Program-made: the position numbers and the translations under genes
In this document: in pieces, positions 1 to 12,888 of the stretch
Numbering within the stretch: position 1 is the stretch's first letter
Layout of the letters: every line of letters starts with the position of its first letter
Source of the DNA: Nilaparvata lugens
Taxonomy: Eukaryota; Arthropoda; Insecta; Hemiptera; Delphacidae
NCBI RefSeq assembly: GCF_014356525.2
Contig: NC_052514.1
Span: 4,565,054 to 4,629,053, forward strand
Length of the DNA: 64,000 bases
Reading direction: 5' to 3'
Notes under the pieces: generated by a model
What the model was told of the DNA's origin: nothing
Seen by the model: only the letters and a program-made list of their open reading frames with translations
Databases searched by the model: none

Positions 1-112
1 GTGAAAATCGTTAGAGCCGTTTTCGAGATCCGTTGAACATAAATAACCAGATATAAATATAAATAAAAAACCAGAAATAAAAATACAGAAATTGCTCGCT
101 TAATATTATTGG

Positions 113-493
113 ATAGTGAGGTCCACGTTATAATGGCAGTGGAGGAAGATAGGAGAACAACGTTGCCGATCCTCTGTCTTGTCAATGCCTTCTATAGACG
201 GTAGCTGATACAGGTTTATTGATGTAATATTAACTGTTCATTCTCGTTCAAAATAATCAATTATATTTTATTAAGCAAGAAATTATATTTTTCAATACTT
301 TCATAATGAATTTTTATAATTAAGATGATTTTTTTCTTTCTTAATTAATTATTAATTCTACATTGTTAAAAGACGATCTGGCAACAGAGCAAAGGAAGAA
401 AAAGATAGCGCTATCCGCTTTGTTGAATGATAGACAAGGATGGCAATACCATTGCTAATCAAACACTGCCATTATAACGTGGACCTCACTATA
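113..493. mobile_element. Tc1/mariner-type MITE, TATAGTGAGGTCC family, copy 1
   Basis: The terminal inverted repeats of about 28 bp read ATAGTGAGGTCCACGTTATA and run into GGCAGTG. The termini are bounded by TA, as for Tc1/mariner insertions. The interior has no coding potential. Four more copies lie in the window. Confidence 0.85.
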
Positions 494-519
494 GTGTTTT
501 TTAAGTTAATAAAAACAAT

Positions 520-715
520 ATAAAAACATGGTAGTGTTCTTAATCATTAAAAACTTTAAAATATTTCAAACACTAGTTTCGACCCTAAGTTGGGTTATTT
601 TCAAGTTGAAATTACATTTCAGACACTATCAATCGACTATGACATTTCAACTTGAAATTGACCTAAGTTAGAGTCGAAACTAGTCGTTGAAATATTTTAA
701 GTTTTTAATAATAAA
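520..715. repeat. palindromic repeat around AACACTAGTTTCGACCC
   Basis: The halves mirror about 620 (TTTCAAGTTGAAATTACATT against GACATTTCAACTTGAAATTG). Related to the repeats at 2078-2345. Confidence 0.7.
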
Positions 716-1730
716 GGGCACTTGAAGGTTTTACTTTCCTTGCTCTATTACCATAGGTAAGGAAAGTATTGCTTTCCAAAAACATTTAAGGTACCCTAAT
801 TTCATGTTTTCTATACGTTTCAAGGTCCCCTGAGGCCAACACGATAACTCCATTCCTAATAAACCGATTGACTTGAAATTTTAATCTCAAGGTCCTTATA
901 CCATGAGGTTCCGACAATAAGAAATTCAATTCAAAATGGCGAAAAAATGGCGGATATTGGCTAAAAAGCCATGTTTTTCACGGTTTTCTCGAAAACGGCT
1001 CCAACGATTTTCTTCAAATTTATACCCTAGATAGCTATTTATAAGCCCTATCAACTGACATGAGTCTCATTTCTGGGAAAATTGCAGGAGCTCCGTAATA
1101 TTCCTGAGAAGAATGAATTTTCTTAAATTTCTATCACGATTTTCTCAAAAATGACGACCTATTTTTTTCAAATTCATACCCTGTGTAGTTATTTATCAGC
1201 TCTATCAACTGGCATGAGTCTCCTCCCTGGGGAACTAACAGGGGGTCCACCCCATCCCTGAGAAATTTACTTTGTAGCCTCCTTCTCGTGTGTGAGGTAG
1301 GTAGGTAGAGCAGTTTATTCAAAAGAACACAAGTCGATATTTTATTTGTAGAACAGCTGTTTTGCCAACTTTTAAAAAATCCTCAAATTTCATAATTCAA
1401 ACAAAGGAAAATGTACTCTGAAAACAATAACAATAATCATAGTTTTAATTATTTTTAGCCGCCAATCGGCATAATGTTATTCCCCGAAATTATCCTCTTT
1501 TAAGAATGAGGCTTATAGATCAATGAGCAAGGAAAGTTGTGTGAGTTTACCACACAAGATTTTTTATATTGTTTTTTATAATTTGTACAAAAGTAGCTTG
1601 TGTAAGTAAAGAGTTTTTTTGTTTGAGTCTATGAGAATAGGTACTGAACTAACCAATTTTGAATAACTAATCACGTTAGTTTAATTAGAGTCTGTGACAG
1701 TTTTTCATGATAAAAGATGGAAAAACTTAC

Positions 1731-1996
1731 CTTAGCATCATCGACAAGCTGTCTGAACCGTTTGCCACCGCTTTCCCGGAGGAAGTTCTTCATGCCATTC
1801 ATGTACTGGCGAACGTTGGCGAGGATGACGGCCGAGTCTCGCTCGCTGGACGCCTTGGTGCACTCGACGAATGCATGCACGTTCTGGTAGAAGGGCGTCC
1901 TCTTGTCGCGACCCAGTTGGGTCAAGTGGTTGCGAAGGTCGGTGCCAGGGTGGTTCCTGTAGATCGAGTTGGGTCGTTTTTGACGGCGAACGAATG
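1731..1996 (-). CDS. internal coding exon of an unidentified gene
   Basis: On the minus strand a 266-nt open stretch is bounded by a good acceptor (TTGTGTTTTACAG, just above 1996) and a consensus donor (GATGCTAAG|GTAAGT at 1731). Base composition is far more GC-rich than the flanks, as in the Akt exons. The translation includes RRQKRPNSIYRNHPGTDLRN, HLTQLGRDKRTPFYQNVHAF, VECTKASSERD and VRQYMNGMKNFLRESGGKRF. It reads as a soluble, charged, probably helical segment and has no transposon hallmark. I do not recognise the family. It lies about 19 kb downstream of Akt on the same strand, and none of its neighbouring exons was found. All six frames around it are closed outside the splice sites, which supports a real exon. 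Confidence 0.7.
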
Positions 1997-2077
1997 CTGT
2001 AAAACACAACAAATCTAGACAAAATAAAATATATGTTTTATTTATAAAAACACTTCATTCATGCACATGGGCTACTT

Positions 2078-2345
2078 TTAATAAATTAATAAAAACAATA
2101 TAAAAATCTTGAAGAACCCTTTATTTTAAAAACTTTAAAAGAGTTAACAACTAGTTTCTACCATTAGGTCATTTTAAGTTGAAATGTGGAAAATAAACAA
2201 GTTGATACCATATAATAATGAAAATAAGCATAATGCTCATATTATATGGTATCAACTTGTATATTTTCCACATTTCAACTTAAAATGACCTAATGAATGG
2301 TCGAAACTAGTTGTTGAACTACTTAAAAGTTTTTTAAAAATAACG
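2078..2345. repeat. palindromic repeat, TTCCACATTTCAACTTAAAA family
   Basis: Two inverted halves around about 2215. Related palindromic or half copies are at 520-715, 2355-2428 and 3208-3335, making this the main repeat of the first 3.4 kb. Confidence 0.75.
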
Positions 2346-2428
2346 GGTACTTCAAAGTTGAAATGTGGAAAATAAACAAGTTGATACCATATAATACTGA
2401 AAATAAGGATATGCTCATATTATATGGT

Positions 2429-2652
2429 ACTAGCCGTCAGGCTCGCTTCGCTCGCCATATCCGTCTAGCAAGGGGGCTCCGCCCCCTGGACCCCCGACTG
2501 GATCGTCCAAGAATGAGATCAGCAGGCTCGCTTCGCTCGCCTGCATTTTCATTTGAGCATTTTTATCATATGTTAGAGCAATCCAGTCGGGGTCCAGACT
2601 AAACGTCTGGCTAAACGGATATGGCGAGCGAAGCGAGCCTGACGGCTAGTAA
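2429..2652. mobile_element. MITE with TGGCGAGCGAAGCGAGCCTG ends
   Basis: Inverted arms ACTAGCCGTCAGGCTCGCTT...CCATATCCG and CGGATATGGCGAGCGAAGCG...GGCTAGT, with GGGGTCC-rich inner arms. A short fragment of the same end is at 19462-19490. Confidence 0.8.
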
Positions 2653-3041
2653 TATAATATTCCAGGATTGAAGTAGCAGTGCCCAATCAATTTTTCCGCG
2701 ATAAATGCATTTAGATCTTCAACTTGGTGCCAACCTAATATAGTCAACTCAACTTAATGCCAACCTGACAAAATTATTAATTAGTTGCCAGTTAACAACT
2801 GTTTCGAAGAGGTACTCTATCTAGATTATAGTTCTATAGTAACATATGATATGGAAATTTCAATTATAATTAAGAGATTGGGAGAAGAAGAATATACATG
2901 CTAAAAGACGAACTTTAAACCCTTAAAAACAACCCTTAGAGTTAAAATATTGCCAAAAGATTTCTTAGTGCGCCTCTAAAGGGCCAACTGAACATACCTA
3001 CCAAATTTGAACGTTTTTGGTCCGGTAGATTTTTAGTTATG

Positions 3042-3119
3042 CGAGTGAGTGAGTGAGTGAGTGAGTGAGTGAGTGAGTGAGTGAGTGAGTCAGTCAGTCA
3101 GTGAGTGAGTGCCATTTCG

Positions 3120-3209
<90 letters not shown>
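3042..3209 (+). repeat. (GAGT)n followed by (TA)n
   Basis: About 70 bases of GAGT/CAGT units (3042-3111), a 12-base spacer, then an about 85-base TA run to 3209. Confidence 0.97.
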
Positions 3210-3213
<4 letters not shown>

Positions 3214-4544
3214 AGATCAACTTGTATATTTTCCACATTTCAACTTAAAATGACCTAATGGTAGAAAATAATTGTTAACTATTTTAAAGTTTTTAAAATA
3301 AAGGGTACTTCAAGATTTTTATATTGTTTTTATTAATGTTTTATTTACTATAGTATTATTTTTACTCCTTGGTATTTTGTAATTGTAGAATTAGTATAGA
3401 ATTTGCAATTTTCAGTTTGCAATCACATATTACATCTTGTTTTTGTATTATTTTTTCTATGCGGGAATAAATTTGATTTGAAAACAAAATGTCTTCAACT
3501 CCAATAGAGTTAGAAATTATTTAGTCCTGAAAAACAAAAAAAACTAAATAGAAAAACTAGATGTTGCATATGTTGGCAACATCACGTTTACAACTACTCA
3601 AAAAGGGGAAAAAATATTTGAATCAAAATTAATAATTCCATATATTCTAAAACGGTATTTCTTCAGGGCTACTTAATTTTTTAGTTGAAAAATGATACCA
3701 TTCTACCCTTTTAAAATATGTTCAATATAAAATAACATTTTCAAGTTTTTAAAATAAACTAGGTATTATCTCTAATGGAGTAAGCATCCGAAACTGGTTT
3801 AGTATTTTATTTGATATTGAAACATTTTAGAAGGGTAGGTTCTATGGTATTATTTTTCATCTAATACTTCCATATCTCATCCATTGAAAACGTTCCTTGA
3901 ATTTCTCAATAATTCTGGTAGTGGTATGTTGGTTGTAATATTGTTAAAAGGTGGAATAGCCACCTTAGAAATAGGCCAATAACATTGTATTGTACACAAA
4001 TAATAATGAAATCATTCTTGTCAACAATTATACATCAAGTTATTGTAAAATTTAAAAATATCCAATTCAACACACTGGTAACATCAACATTGATTTATAC
4101 TAAACAATGACAGTATAGTTATTTATGTTTATGGTGTTCCTTGCTCTCAATTCTTGCTAGATTATTTATTTATTTATTTACAAATACAATCCAGGTAAAA
4201 ACAACAGGCATTCGCCCAAAACTGTTCTAAACCTTAATTTGAAAAACACAGTCTAGAGGTATAATTTATTATGAAGTATTATACCTTATACCGTTAAGTA
4301 AATAGAAATGAGCATGAAAATTAATGATAAAATATAATGTAACACCTACAGATCCTACAGATAAATCCATTTAGGTATGCTTCCCAGTTATATTATATGT
4401 TCCATTGAATCATAAGTTTTTACTGATTTTCAAGCAAAGTTTTTTCAGTACCAGAGTAGGAACGTGATAAAATTCAACTTATCACAGGTTATCAACTATA
4501 ATGACAGCAACAGCACTGTTAATTTGATGGTTTCTAGTACTAAT

Positions 4545-4690
4545 GAGAGAAAAACTAAAGTACTAAAGAAAAACTAAAGTACTAAAGAAAAACTAAAGTA
4601 CTAAAGAAAAACTAAAGTACTAAAGAAAAACTAAAGTACTAAAGAAAAACTAAAGTACTAAAGTACTAAAGAAAAACTAAAGTAGCCTAC
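4545..4690 (+). repeat. 19-bp minisatellite
   Basis: Seven or so head-to-tail copies of TACTAAAGAAAAACTAAAG, the last ones shortened. Confidence 0.95.
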
Positions 4691-6519
4691 TAAAGGAAAA
4701 CTAGTACTAATGATTCAACAAATTGGACAAGACAGCTCTTAAAACAGACTATTTAGGCCTACTGGAATATTCATTCTACTGGAGTCTTATTTTTACTGGA
4801 GTAATCATTTTGAAGAGTGTTAGGCTATAGTGTAAATTTTTTCTCTACACAATTTGCTAATTAAATATATTATAATATTGTAGTGTTAGTCTTCTCCTCT
4901 CTACACAATTTGCTATTCAAGTAGATAATTTTGTGGAGTGTTAATGTTGTGTTCTTTACACAATTTGCTAGTAGTAATTACATTATGGGAATGATAACAA
5001 AAACTGAAAACATACAAAAAGTGAATCCACAGATAGGCTGGTTAATTGGTTAATAAAATATGTTATCATACATATCAGAAGACAGCCTAATTGCTGTCTA
5101 AATCAGATATGCCATTTAGGCTCCTACTGGAATTTGTTAGTGAGCCTTTAAATGTTTGTATCAAATAAATAGATAAAAATATTATTTTACTCAAACTTGA
5201 AGAGTTTGTTAGTTCTACTACGTTCTGTAATGGTTAATCAATGAACTGTGGAATGGAAAATATAATAATATTACAGAAAAACAAATAACTCATAGATGAT
5301 AAGAAAATTGAAATGAAATTGTATCAAATAGATAAATAAATAAACAATTTTACTCAAACTTGAAGAGTTTGTTACTTCCACTAAGCTCTCAAATGGTTAA
5401 TCAATGAATTTAAAATTACAATATATTTTAAATATTTAAGAAAACCATTAGATGATGAGAAAAAACAAAAAATATTGAAATGAAACTCACAAAAAATAGA
5501 GGAAGATGCAGCTTGCATCCAGTCAAAAAAGCCTTCAAAAATACTGCACTCTCTTTGACGTAGCATCATGCGAATTATTGAAAAACAATTATTGGAGACG
5601 ATACGTTTTGAAGACTAGAATATCATACTGAAACACGAAAATTTTACTTTTCTAATAACAGAAGCTACTTACGTTTATGGTTTCTAATAGGATATAAAAA
5701 AAATTTCAATAGATGAAGACTTGAGAAATTTAAATTTGAGACACACATGAGGTGTACCGCATCCTAGTAAGATAAAAATTGGAAATTTGTTCTCAGAGTT
5801 TATTGTGTAAAACTTGGATTATTTCAAAACTTGAAAATAAGATTACATTTATTCACCAAAATATAATAGTAATCAAATATAAATTATAATATTAATCAAA
5901 TATATAAAGTAGCCTAATCAAAATATACGTAGCCTACCGTAGACTGAGTTCTTATCTGTGTAAGAAACTTGACACATATTAAAGTTTAAAAAACGTTTCT
6001 CTTTAAGCAAAAATTCAATAAATTCGTTAAAAAACAATAATTGGTGAACTAATAATCTAATAACAAAAAGTTTGGTCTCTAATCCTTGTTGAAACTTACT
6101 AATCAATCATAATCTACTGCGATAAAACAGTTTCCATTATTTTTGGTGATAATAAGCAGTAGATAAGTAAACTGAACAGGAATACAACAAAACTTTGAAA
6201 CAAACTTAACATTGGAATCTTAATATGAAATTTATCTGATAGTATATTCATAAATACTTTGTAAAATACAAGCCATTTAAAAATTTCTCATTGATTCCTA
6301 ATTATTTATTTGATTGAGTGATTTCCCGAATTTTTAAAAGAAACATCTATTTCTAGTTATTTATCATCACAATATTAAGTTAATTATTATTAAACGATAA
6401 TCCAAACTGAATGCTGTAAATCACACTGAAAACTTCTGCTACTGCAAATATTGTCAACAAGATTTTTGTTTTATAATAATTATTCATTAACTAGCATTTG
6501 AACAAATGCAATTTCTCAT

Positions 6520-6780
6520 TTATTTCCATCAATATTAAATTACTCCCTAAGATGTTCATCCTTTTCAAACTCTCAAATCTAATGTGGTATTAATTTCCAT
6601 AAATATTAAATTACTCCTTAATTTATGTTTTCAATCCAAGCTTTTTTTACTCCTTTGTTTTCAATCTATTTATCTTGTGTCTCCTGTTTTTATTTAAATT
6701 ACTCCTTAAGATGTTCATCCTTTTCAAACTCTCAAATCTAATGTGGTATTAATTTCCATAAATATTGTTTCTTGTAGATT
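6520..6780 (+). repeat. tandem duplication, unit about 165 bp
   Basis: GATGTTCATCCTTTTCAAAC and the following 50 bases appear twice (about 6550 and 6709), with TTTCCATAAATATTAAATTA between. Confidence 0.85.
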
Positions 6781-7044
6781 GATAAGAATTCAAGACAACA
6801 AATTTATAAATTAGACAGATTATACACTTAAAAGGAAACAAAATTTCTGATGAAAATATGAGAAAAACTCACCTGCATACGCAAACATGGTTTCCTGTTT
6901 TTGTAGACCACCTGGATTGTTCCCCATTGATTATGACAAAAAGTTTATTTTTAAAGAGAAAAGAAGCTAAATATTATTATGTGTATACTTGAAACAGATC
7001 CGGAAAACAAACTTCTAAAGAAGGATCATGAAATAGTTATCATA

Positions 7045-7365
7045 TACCATAATCGAAGAACCAAATTTAAAGTTAGAAAAAGAAGAATCAAAAAACAGTC
7101 TTCATAGACCTATAGACCAGAATCGAAGGAACCAAATCCTGAATCTGGATTAGAAAATAAACTTTTGAAACAGAATTTAAAGTTGGAAAAATAAGAATCA
7201 AAAAGTCTTCATAGGCCTATTCCAGAATCGAAGGAACCAATCCTGAATCTGGATTAGAAAATAAACTTTTGAAACAGAATTTAAAGTTAAAAATAATCAA
7301 AAAACAGTCTTCATAATCCTGAATCAATCCTGAATCTGAATATAAACTTTTGAAACAGAATCGGG
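7045..7365 (+). repeat. tandem repeat, unit about 105 bp, three to four copies
   Basis: AATCGAAGGAACCAA occurs at 7121 and 7226, with partial units before and after; each contains GAAACAGAATTTAAAGTT. Confidence 0.85.
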
Positions 7366-8085
7366 GACGACAACTCTCAGGAATAGCAACAGAACAGATT
7401 CGCAAGGCAAGATCTGATATTAAATACAGATTTTGCCCGCTTATCTAGCTAGCAATCCGCCCTTAAACTCGTTCAATCCACAACTGAAGACTTCTTGAGG
7501 TCTCGCTGAGAAAGTAAATTCGATGTCTGTTATCTGAGTAATGGAGATAACATAGTTTTGAAAAGAGATCCAATATACCTGGGCAAAGTCCAAGGTATAT
7601 AGAATGATTACTCAGTGTTGAGGTAGCCTGTAGTGAAATTCATAAAATTTCAAACTGTGTGTAAACATTGGTTGTTGGATGGGAATGTGTTGATGTTATC
7701 TATAAGAAATTTAGAATAGTTGAGAGGGAATCTGACATGACATGTTATCAATAATAGATAAAACTAGACTTTCTTAGTTCTCTGTGTTAATCTATATATC
7801 CATTGTTGTAGGATAGTCAGTGGATTATGGTCAATAGTTAGATCTACTACAAACTGTCAGTATTGGTAGAATGGGAAGGTATCAATGTTATCTATACGAA
7901 ATGCTGACAGTTTTGAGTGGGTCTTACATGTATTATTGTTATCAGTAATAGATAGAATTTAACTTTCTTAGTTCTCGGTGTTAATCTATAGCCATTGTTG
8001 TAGAGTAGTGGATTATGGATATAATCTCGATAGAGTGATTAGTCATCGGTTTTGTCAACTGTGACTAATGTTAGAGATAAGAGAG

Positions 8086-9090
8086 GCGAAGATGGGGAGA
8101 AGGAGGAGGAGAATGAGGAGAAGAAGGAGGAGGAGGAGGAGGAGGAGGAGGAGGATGAGGAGAATGAGGGAGGAGGAGGAGGAGGATGAGGAGAATGAGG
8201 GAGGAGGAGGAGGAAGAACAAAAATGTGGAAGATGAAGAGGTGAGAGAAGAGATGAGAAAATGAAAATGGGATTTTAACACTGCATGGGCACTCTTTATA
8301 ACACTGCATTAAGACTTATCTTAACTCCCGAGCGTGGACAAAAATTTTATATTTTTTTGCGCTCAGTAAAATTTGTCAAATCATTTTTTAAATTATAAGT
8401 ATTATTGTATACATTATATATTTTCCTATTTATATACATTCTTGATAAACTAAGCTGATGTTGAATGATTAATTCTATTTCATTTTTTGTTTATTATGGA
8501 GTTTTCTGTTATGTATACTATTTTCTTTGAAATTGTAATTGTTTTGATTGACAAAATAAATTTGAATTTGATGTGCGGAATAAAGGATAATAGCAGGAAA
8601 ACATAAAGAACTAGGAGAAGGAGGAGGTGATGAGAAAGTATGAATGAAGAGTTGAAGAATAAAAAACCGAGAAAAGAGAGAGAGAACGAGAATGTGTGTG
8701 TGTGAGAAAGACAGTTGAAAAATCGTGAGGCAATTCATTAGAATTATTAGAAGAAGAATATAGATTATGAAGAGAAGAAGGATATTAAGTGGAAGAATCC
8801 AGTCTATAAGATGGGGGAGCGAATATGAAGAATATAGATTATAAAAAGAAGAAATAAGGTGAAATAGAAAATAACCAGTGCTTCAAGATGGGGGAAGAAT
8901 ACGAAGGTAGAGAAAGAAGAAACTAGAGGAGAGTGGAAAAATAAGTAAAAGGACGATAAAGAGTGAGGAAGATAAATAAAAGGACGATAAGAACTAAGAT
9001 GAGTTATAAAGAAGTAGCATAAGGATAGAGAAGCATGAGATAAAGAATAACTGAATAAGGAGAAAAGGAACAGAAGAATTTCCAATAGCT
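8086..9090 (+). repeat. purine-rich tract with (GGA)n core
   Basis: 8100-8222 is almost pure AGG/GAGGA repeats. After an AT-rich gap, purine-rich sequence resumes from about 8600 to 9090. The minus-strand Ser/Phe-rich frames here are artefacts. No gene seen. Confidence 0.85.
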
Positions 9091-9290
9091 ATCCGTTTTA
9101 AAGAATAGGTACAGTTTTATTAAAAATCCCAATGTCCAGTGCCATCTATATAGTGGAATTCACTTCCAACTTTCAGTATTAACTGAATGGAAAGCATTGA
9201 GAATATTTATTTAGCACTGATAAAACACAGCCACCGGGGGGGCTTAGTTGAATGGCGCCCTGGGCAAATGTTCTACTGGCGCCTCCCTTA

Positions 9291-9691
9291 TTGACCGAGC
9301 GAAGTGAGGTCTAAGATTCAAGTCGACGGTTTGGCATTTCTCTTAAAGTTTAAATGTTTATATGTGCGCATTTACGGCGAAACGCGGTAATAGATTTTCA
9401 TGACATTTGACAGGTATGTTCCTTTTTTAATTGCGCGTCGACGTATATACAAGTTTTTTGCAGATATTGCATTTCAAGGATAATATAAAAGGAAAAAGGA
9501 GCCTTCTTCATACGCCAATATAAGAGTAAAAATCAGACTATAGAATTATTCATCATAAATCAGCTGACAAGTGATTACACAGATGTGTGGAGAAGCTAGT
9601 CTATTGCTGTATTTCCATAAGGTCTATAGTTTCAATCAGGTACTTGTGGATGAGAATACTGCGTGAGGTCTACTGTTCACAGAACTACTAG
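9291..9691 (+). mobile_element. Helitron-like repeat, copy 1 (about 400 bp)
   Basis: It starts TTGACCGAGCGAAGTGAGGT after an A and ends CACAGAACTACTAG before a T. The five family copies in the window all have the same A|TTGACC left and CTAG|T right joints and no target duplication, as for Helitrons. The expected 5' TC is TT here and the 3' hairpin is weak, so the class is provisional. Confidence 0.7.
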
Positions 9692-10159
9692 TTACTATAA
9701 TGTAAAAGCAAATAATCTATGTTACTTATATCTTATGAAATGAATATCAAGATCACGTCTTTCAAACACAAAACTGTAGACCTCTTATAACATTCTTCAG
9801 ACGGATCAAAGCGGAAAATCCTCTCTCTACAGAGCAGTTGCTGACTGCTCTGCTTAGAAAAATAAACTGCTTAACAGCTACTTCAAGATTTGAAAAAGTA
9901 AACTTCAATTCATGTTCTATAATTTATTCAAAAATTAAAAAATAATTTATTTATAGTCATGGATTCCACCAAGTTCTTCCTGTTCTTCATACATTTTAAA
10001 GTGCAAACATCCATTTTCAAATTCACTTCTAATGTCATTAGGGTAGGAGGCATAAAGTTTGATCGCAGCTTGTGATATGGCCTCTTTCTGTGATATTTTA
10101 AACAAGAACAGAGAGTATAGTATTTAAATCTTATCAGTTAAATTTAAAAAAAAAACTAA

Positions 10160-10983
10160 TTGACCGAACGTAGTGAAGTTTATTTTTCAACTCGGGTTTC
10201 TTTTGTCTGTCTGTATGTAACGCGATTACGGCCAAACGCGTTGATAGAATTCGATGAGATTTGTCAGGAATATTCCTTTTTCAACTGCGCGTCGATGTAT
10301 ACAAAAGGTTTTTTGAAATTTTGCATTTTAAGGATAATATGGAAAGAAAAGGAATTCCTCCATACTGTGATATCACTATATATCATCTACTCTGAAGATA
10401 GGATTGATCAGACTATAGAATTATTCATAATCAATCAGCTGACAAGTGGATTATTCATTGAATGCATTACACATATGTCTGGCCGTGTCTATTTCTATAA
10501 GGTAGGGTTTCAATATTTTTTATGATGCGTGCCCATCAGTATCAATATTCTCACATTTGAAAAACAAATTTTATAGATGATTGAAAATAAAATAAAAAAT
10601 GATTAAATGAACTAAATAATGTTGAATAAATTATAATATTCTTGATTGAAAAATTAATTTTAAAATAGTTGAGAAATATTTTCATCAGATGGAAAGATTA
10701 TCACGGAACTGGATAAATAATGTCGTTCTACGAAAGTAGAAAGTGTGATTTCAAAACAATTATTGAAACAATTCTACCTTATCATATGAGACACAAATTC
10801 AAACGTGATCTAAGTTTATAAACATAAGTGAGTTTTTGATCTTGGAGAAAACAAATAACAGTTTTTAAGAGTAAATTATGATTCAACTGTGAATTGTGAT
10901 TCAACTGAATCAACTAGAACAGGTGACATTAGATACTTGTGGATGAGAAAACGCGTGAGGGCTACTGTTCACAGAACTACTAG
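10160..10983 (+). mobile_element. Helitron-like repeat, long form, copy 2 (about 820 bp)
   Basis: Same ends as the 400-bp form (TTGACCGAACGTAGTGAAG, ACTACTAG) with a longer interior shared with the copy at 23300-24085. The 121-residue frame at 10160-10525 has no recognisable domain and is not conserved in the other copy. Confidence 0.7.
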
Positions 10984-11089
10984 TATATATAGTTCATAAG
11001 AAATCAGCTTATAATTTTCATGTTTCTTACTATTTGCATTTTACATTTCCGGTAGTCTATATTCCTAATTAATTCTATCAATTAAGGCG

Positions 11090-11882
11090 TATCATAGACA
11101 AAGAAATGTTAAAAACTGTATACTTGACATAGTTGAATCTCTTTTAAGGTACGGTCTGTTAGTTTGGGGTGCAGCTAACTTCAGTTTTATAGATCCATTA
11201 CTTAAAACTCAAAAACGAATTTGAAAATAATGGGAACAGGGAAATCCGGTTTCCAACTGTAGAATTATTTATAGAAAATAGAGTACTCAGCGTTAGGCAA
11301 TTGTATATATTGTTGTTATTAGGGTATATGAAAAAACATCAAAATAGAAACCATATCATAAATCATAGCCATAATACTAGAATAAGAGAACGTTACAACC
11401 AAGAAGTATCAAGAATGAATACAGCATTTGGGCAAAGATCACTAGGATATTTAGGGCCTACAATATCTAATAGAATACCATTAGAAATCAAAGGAGAGGA
11501 AAATTTCAATAGCTTCAAAAGAAAAATTAGACATTGGTTATTCAGTATTGGGATACAAAGTAGTGAGTAACTAATAGTAGGTAGGATTTAGATTTAAGTA
11601 GTATTCTTTTTAAATAAGTTAATTTATAGGTAGAAAATAGTACCTCGGTTTAGCATCTTTTGTACTAGATGATGCTTAAGGTAAAAGATATAGTTTTAGA
11701 TTTTTTTGGAATTTTTGTATTATCTGTTGTAGCATAAATTAGTAATAATTTGATGATAACCTCGACACATATATTATATAGTGAGGTATCATTTTGTAAA
11801 CCTTGAATATTGTTATATTATTGAAAATGTATGAAAAAATATGTAATGTATGCATTTATGAATAAACTCCTTATTATTAATT
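11090..11882 (+). mobile_element. non-LTR retrotransposon 3' end
   Basis: Decayed frames from 11090 read LRYGLLVWGAANFSFIDPL and KTQKRI. From 11301 an open frame reads MNTAFGQRSLGYLGPTISNR and FNSFKRKIRHWLFSIG, the conserved C-terminus of CR1/Jockey-type RT proteins. About 300 bases of 3' UTR follow, ending AATAAACTCCTTATTATTA. It lies just after a Helitron-like copy ending at 10983. Confidence 0.8.
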
Positions 11883-12636
11883 ACATGTTCTGCTCTGGTA
11901 TGTATTTTTGAAAATCTTGTGTGGGTATTTTGATTCTCTAAATTATTTTTATCATCTCTTATTTGCGGCCTCAAAAATTTGGCGCCCATTTATAGTCCGG
12001 GGCCTGATAAAACACATAGGCCTAACCACTTATGTTTGGGAATGAAAAAACAGGCTTATAGAGTAAATAGAACTTATGATTTCAATATGAATCAGACGGT
12101 CAACAATATTCTTACTGGTCTAGTTCGGCCATAGTTCTATAAACAGAGAGGTCATTATTAGGCATACGTCTAAAATAACTGTCCATATATTTGTTCAGAG
12201 AAAGATAGTAATAAGATAGTGCGCATTAATATTTAAAACCTAAAACGCACTACTTATGTTTATATAATCATTGATCACATAGTTCAGTGTAGGCTATATT
12301 GTCAATACGACAAATATTGTGATATAATCTAACAAGAAGACTGAATCATTATCAAGTGAGTCTTTGTTGAGGCTTACAGGGCTGCACGTAACTGACTAAC
12401 CAAAATTGAAAAAAACTTTTCTTTGAGGAAACAATATTTGAAATCACTTACCCATTGTCTAGTCAGCCAGCTCACAGCTCATTCATTATTCTGTTTATTT
12501 CATTTCCTTCAGTTCTCAAGTCTCTGCTGAAATGAATGTCAAACAGCGAACCGCTGTAAAATTACCCTGGAAGTAGAATCAAGTTTGGGAATGAATTGAA
12601 TACTTTTCTTTATTACCAATCAAATATAAAATAACT

Positions 12637-12822
12637 TATAAATAGAAAGAAAAATAAAAATCTTAGTACCCTTTTCGAAATATTTAATCACAACATGTTT
12701 CGGACATTGATGCCATTTTCAAGTGATCACTTTCACTTGAAAATGGCATCAATGTCCGAAACATGTTGTGATTAAATATTTCAAAAAGGGTACTAAGATT
12801 TTTATTTTTCTTTCTATTTATA
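12637..12822. repeat. palindrome around AAGTGATCACTT
   Basis: Near-perfect 186-bp palindrome (AACATGTTTCGGACATTGAT and its complement). The same core forms the centre of the larger palindrome at 52656-53169. Confidence 0.9.
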
Positions 12823-12888
12823 TAAAATTAGCCCTATACAGAAAAGAGATAAATAAAATAACTTATTACTTAGAGCAAGACCATATCG

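Larger units (their letters stand above)
3340..7040. other. AT-rich sequence without a recognised gene
   Basis: Apart from the 19-bp minisatellite (4545-4690) and the duplication at 6520-6780, nothing identifiable is seen. Open frames are short and lack coding character. Confidence 0.6.

Noticed and set aside
1707..2018. Plus-strand 103-residue frame
   Set aside because: Antisense of the 1731-1996 exon. Only the minus strand has matching splice sites.
4545..4690. CRISPR-like regular repeats
   Set aside because: The 19-bp units are directly adjacent with no spacers, in an insect genome; a minisatellite.
8039..9085. Ser- and Pro-rich minus-strand frames
   Set aside because: Produced by the purine-rich (GGA)n tract.
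10160..10525. 121-residue open frame as a gene
   Set aside because: It lies wholly in a Helitron-like repeat and is broken in the sister copy at 23300.
12700..12790. Possible Penelope-type hammerhead ribozyme (TGTCCGAAACATGTT core)
   Set aside because: GAAAC is present but the CTGATGA half reads CTTGAAA, so the catalytic core is not met. The palindrome explains the pairing.
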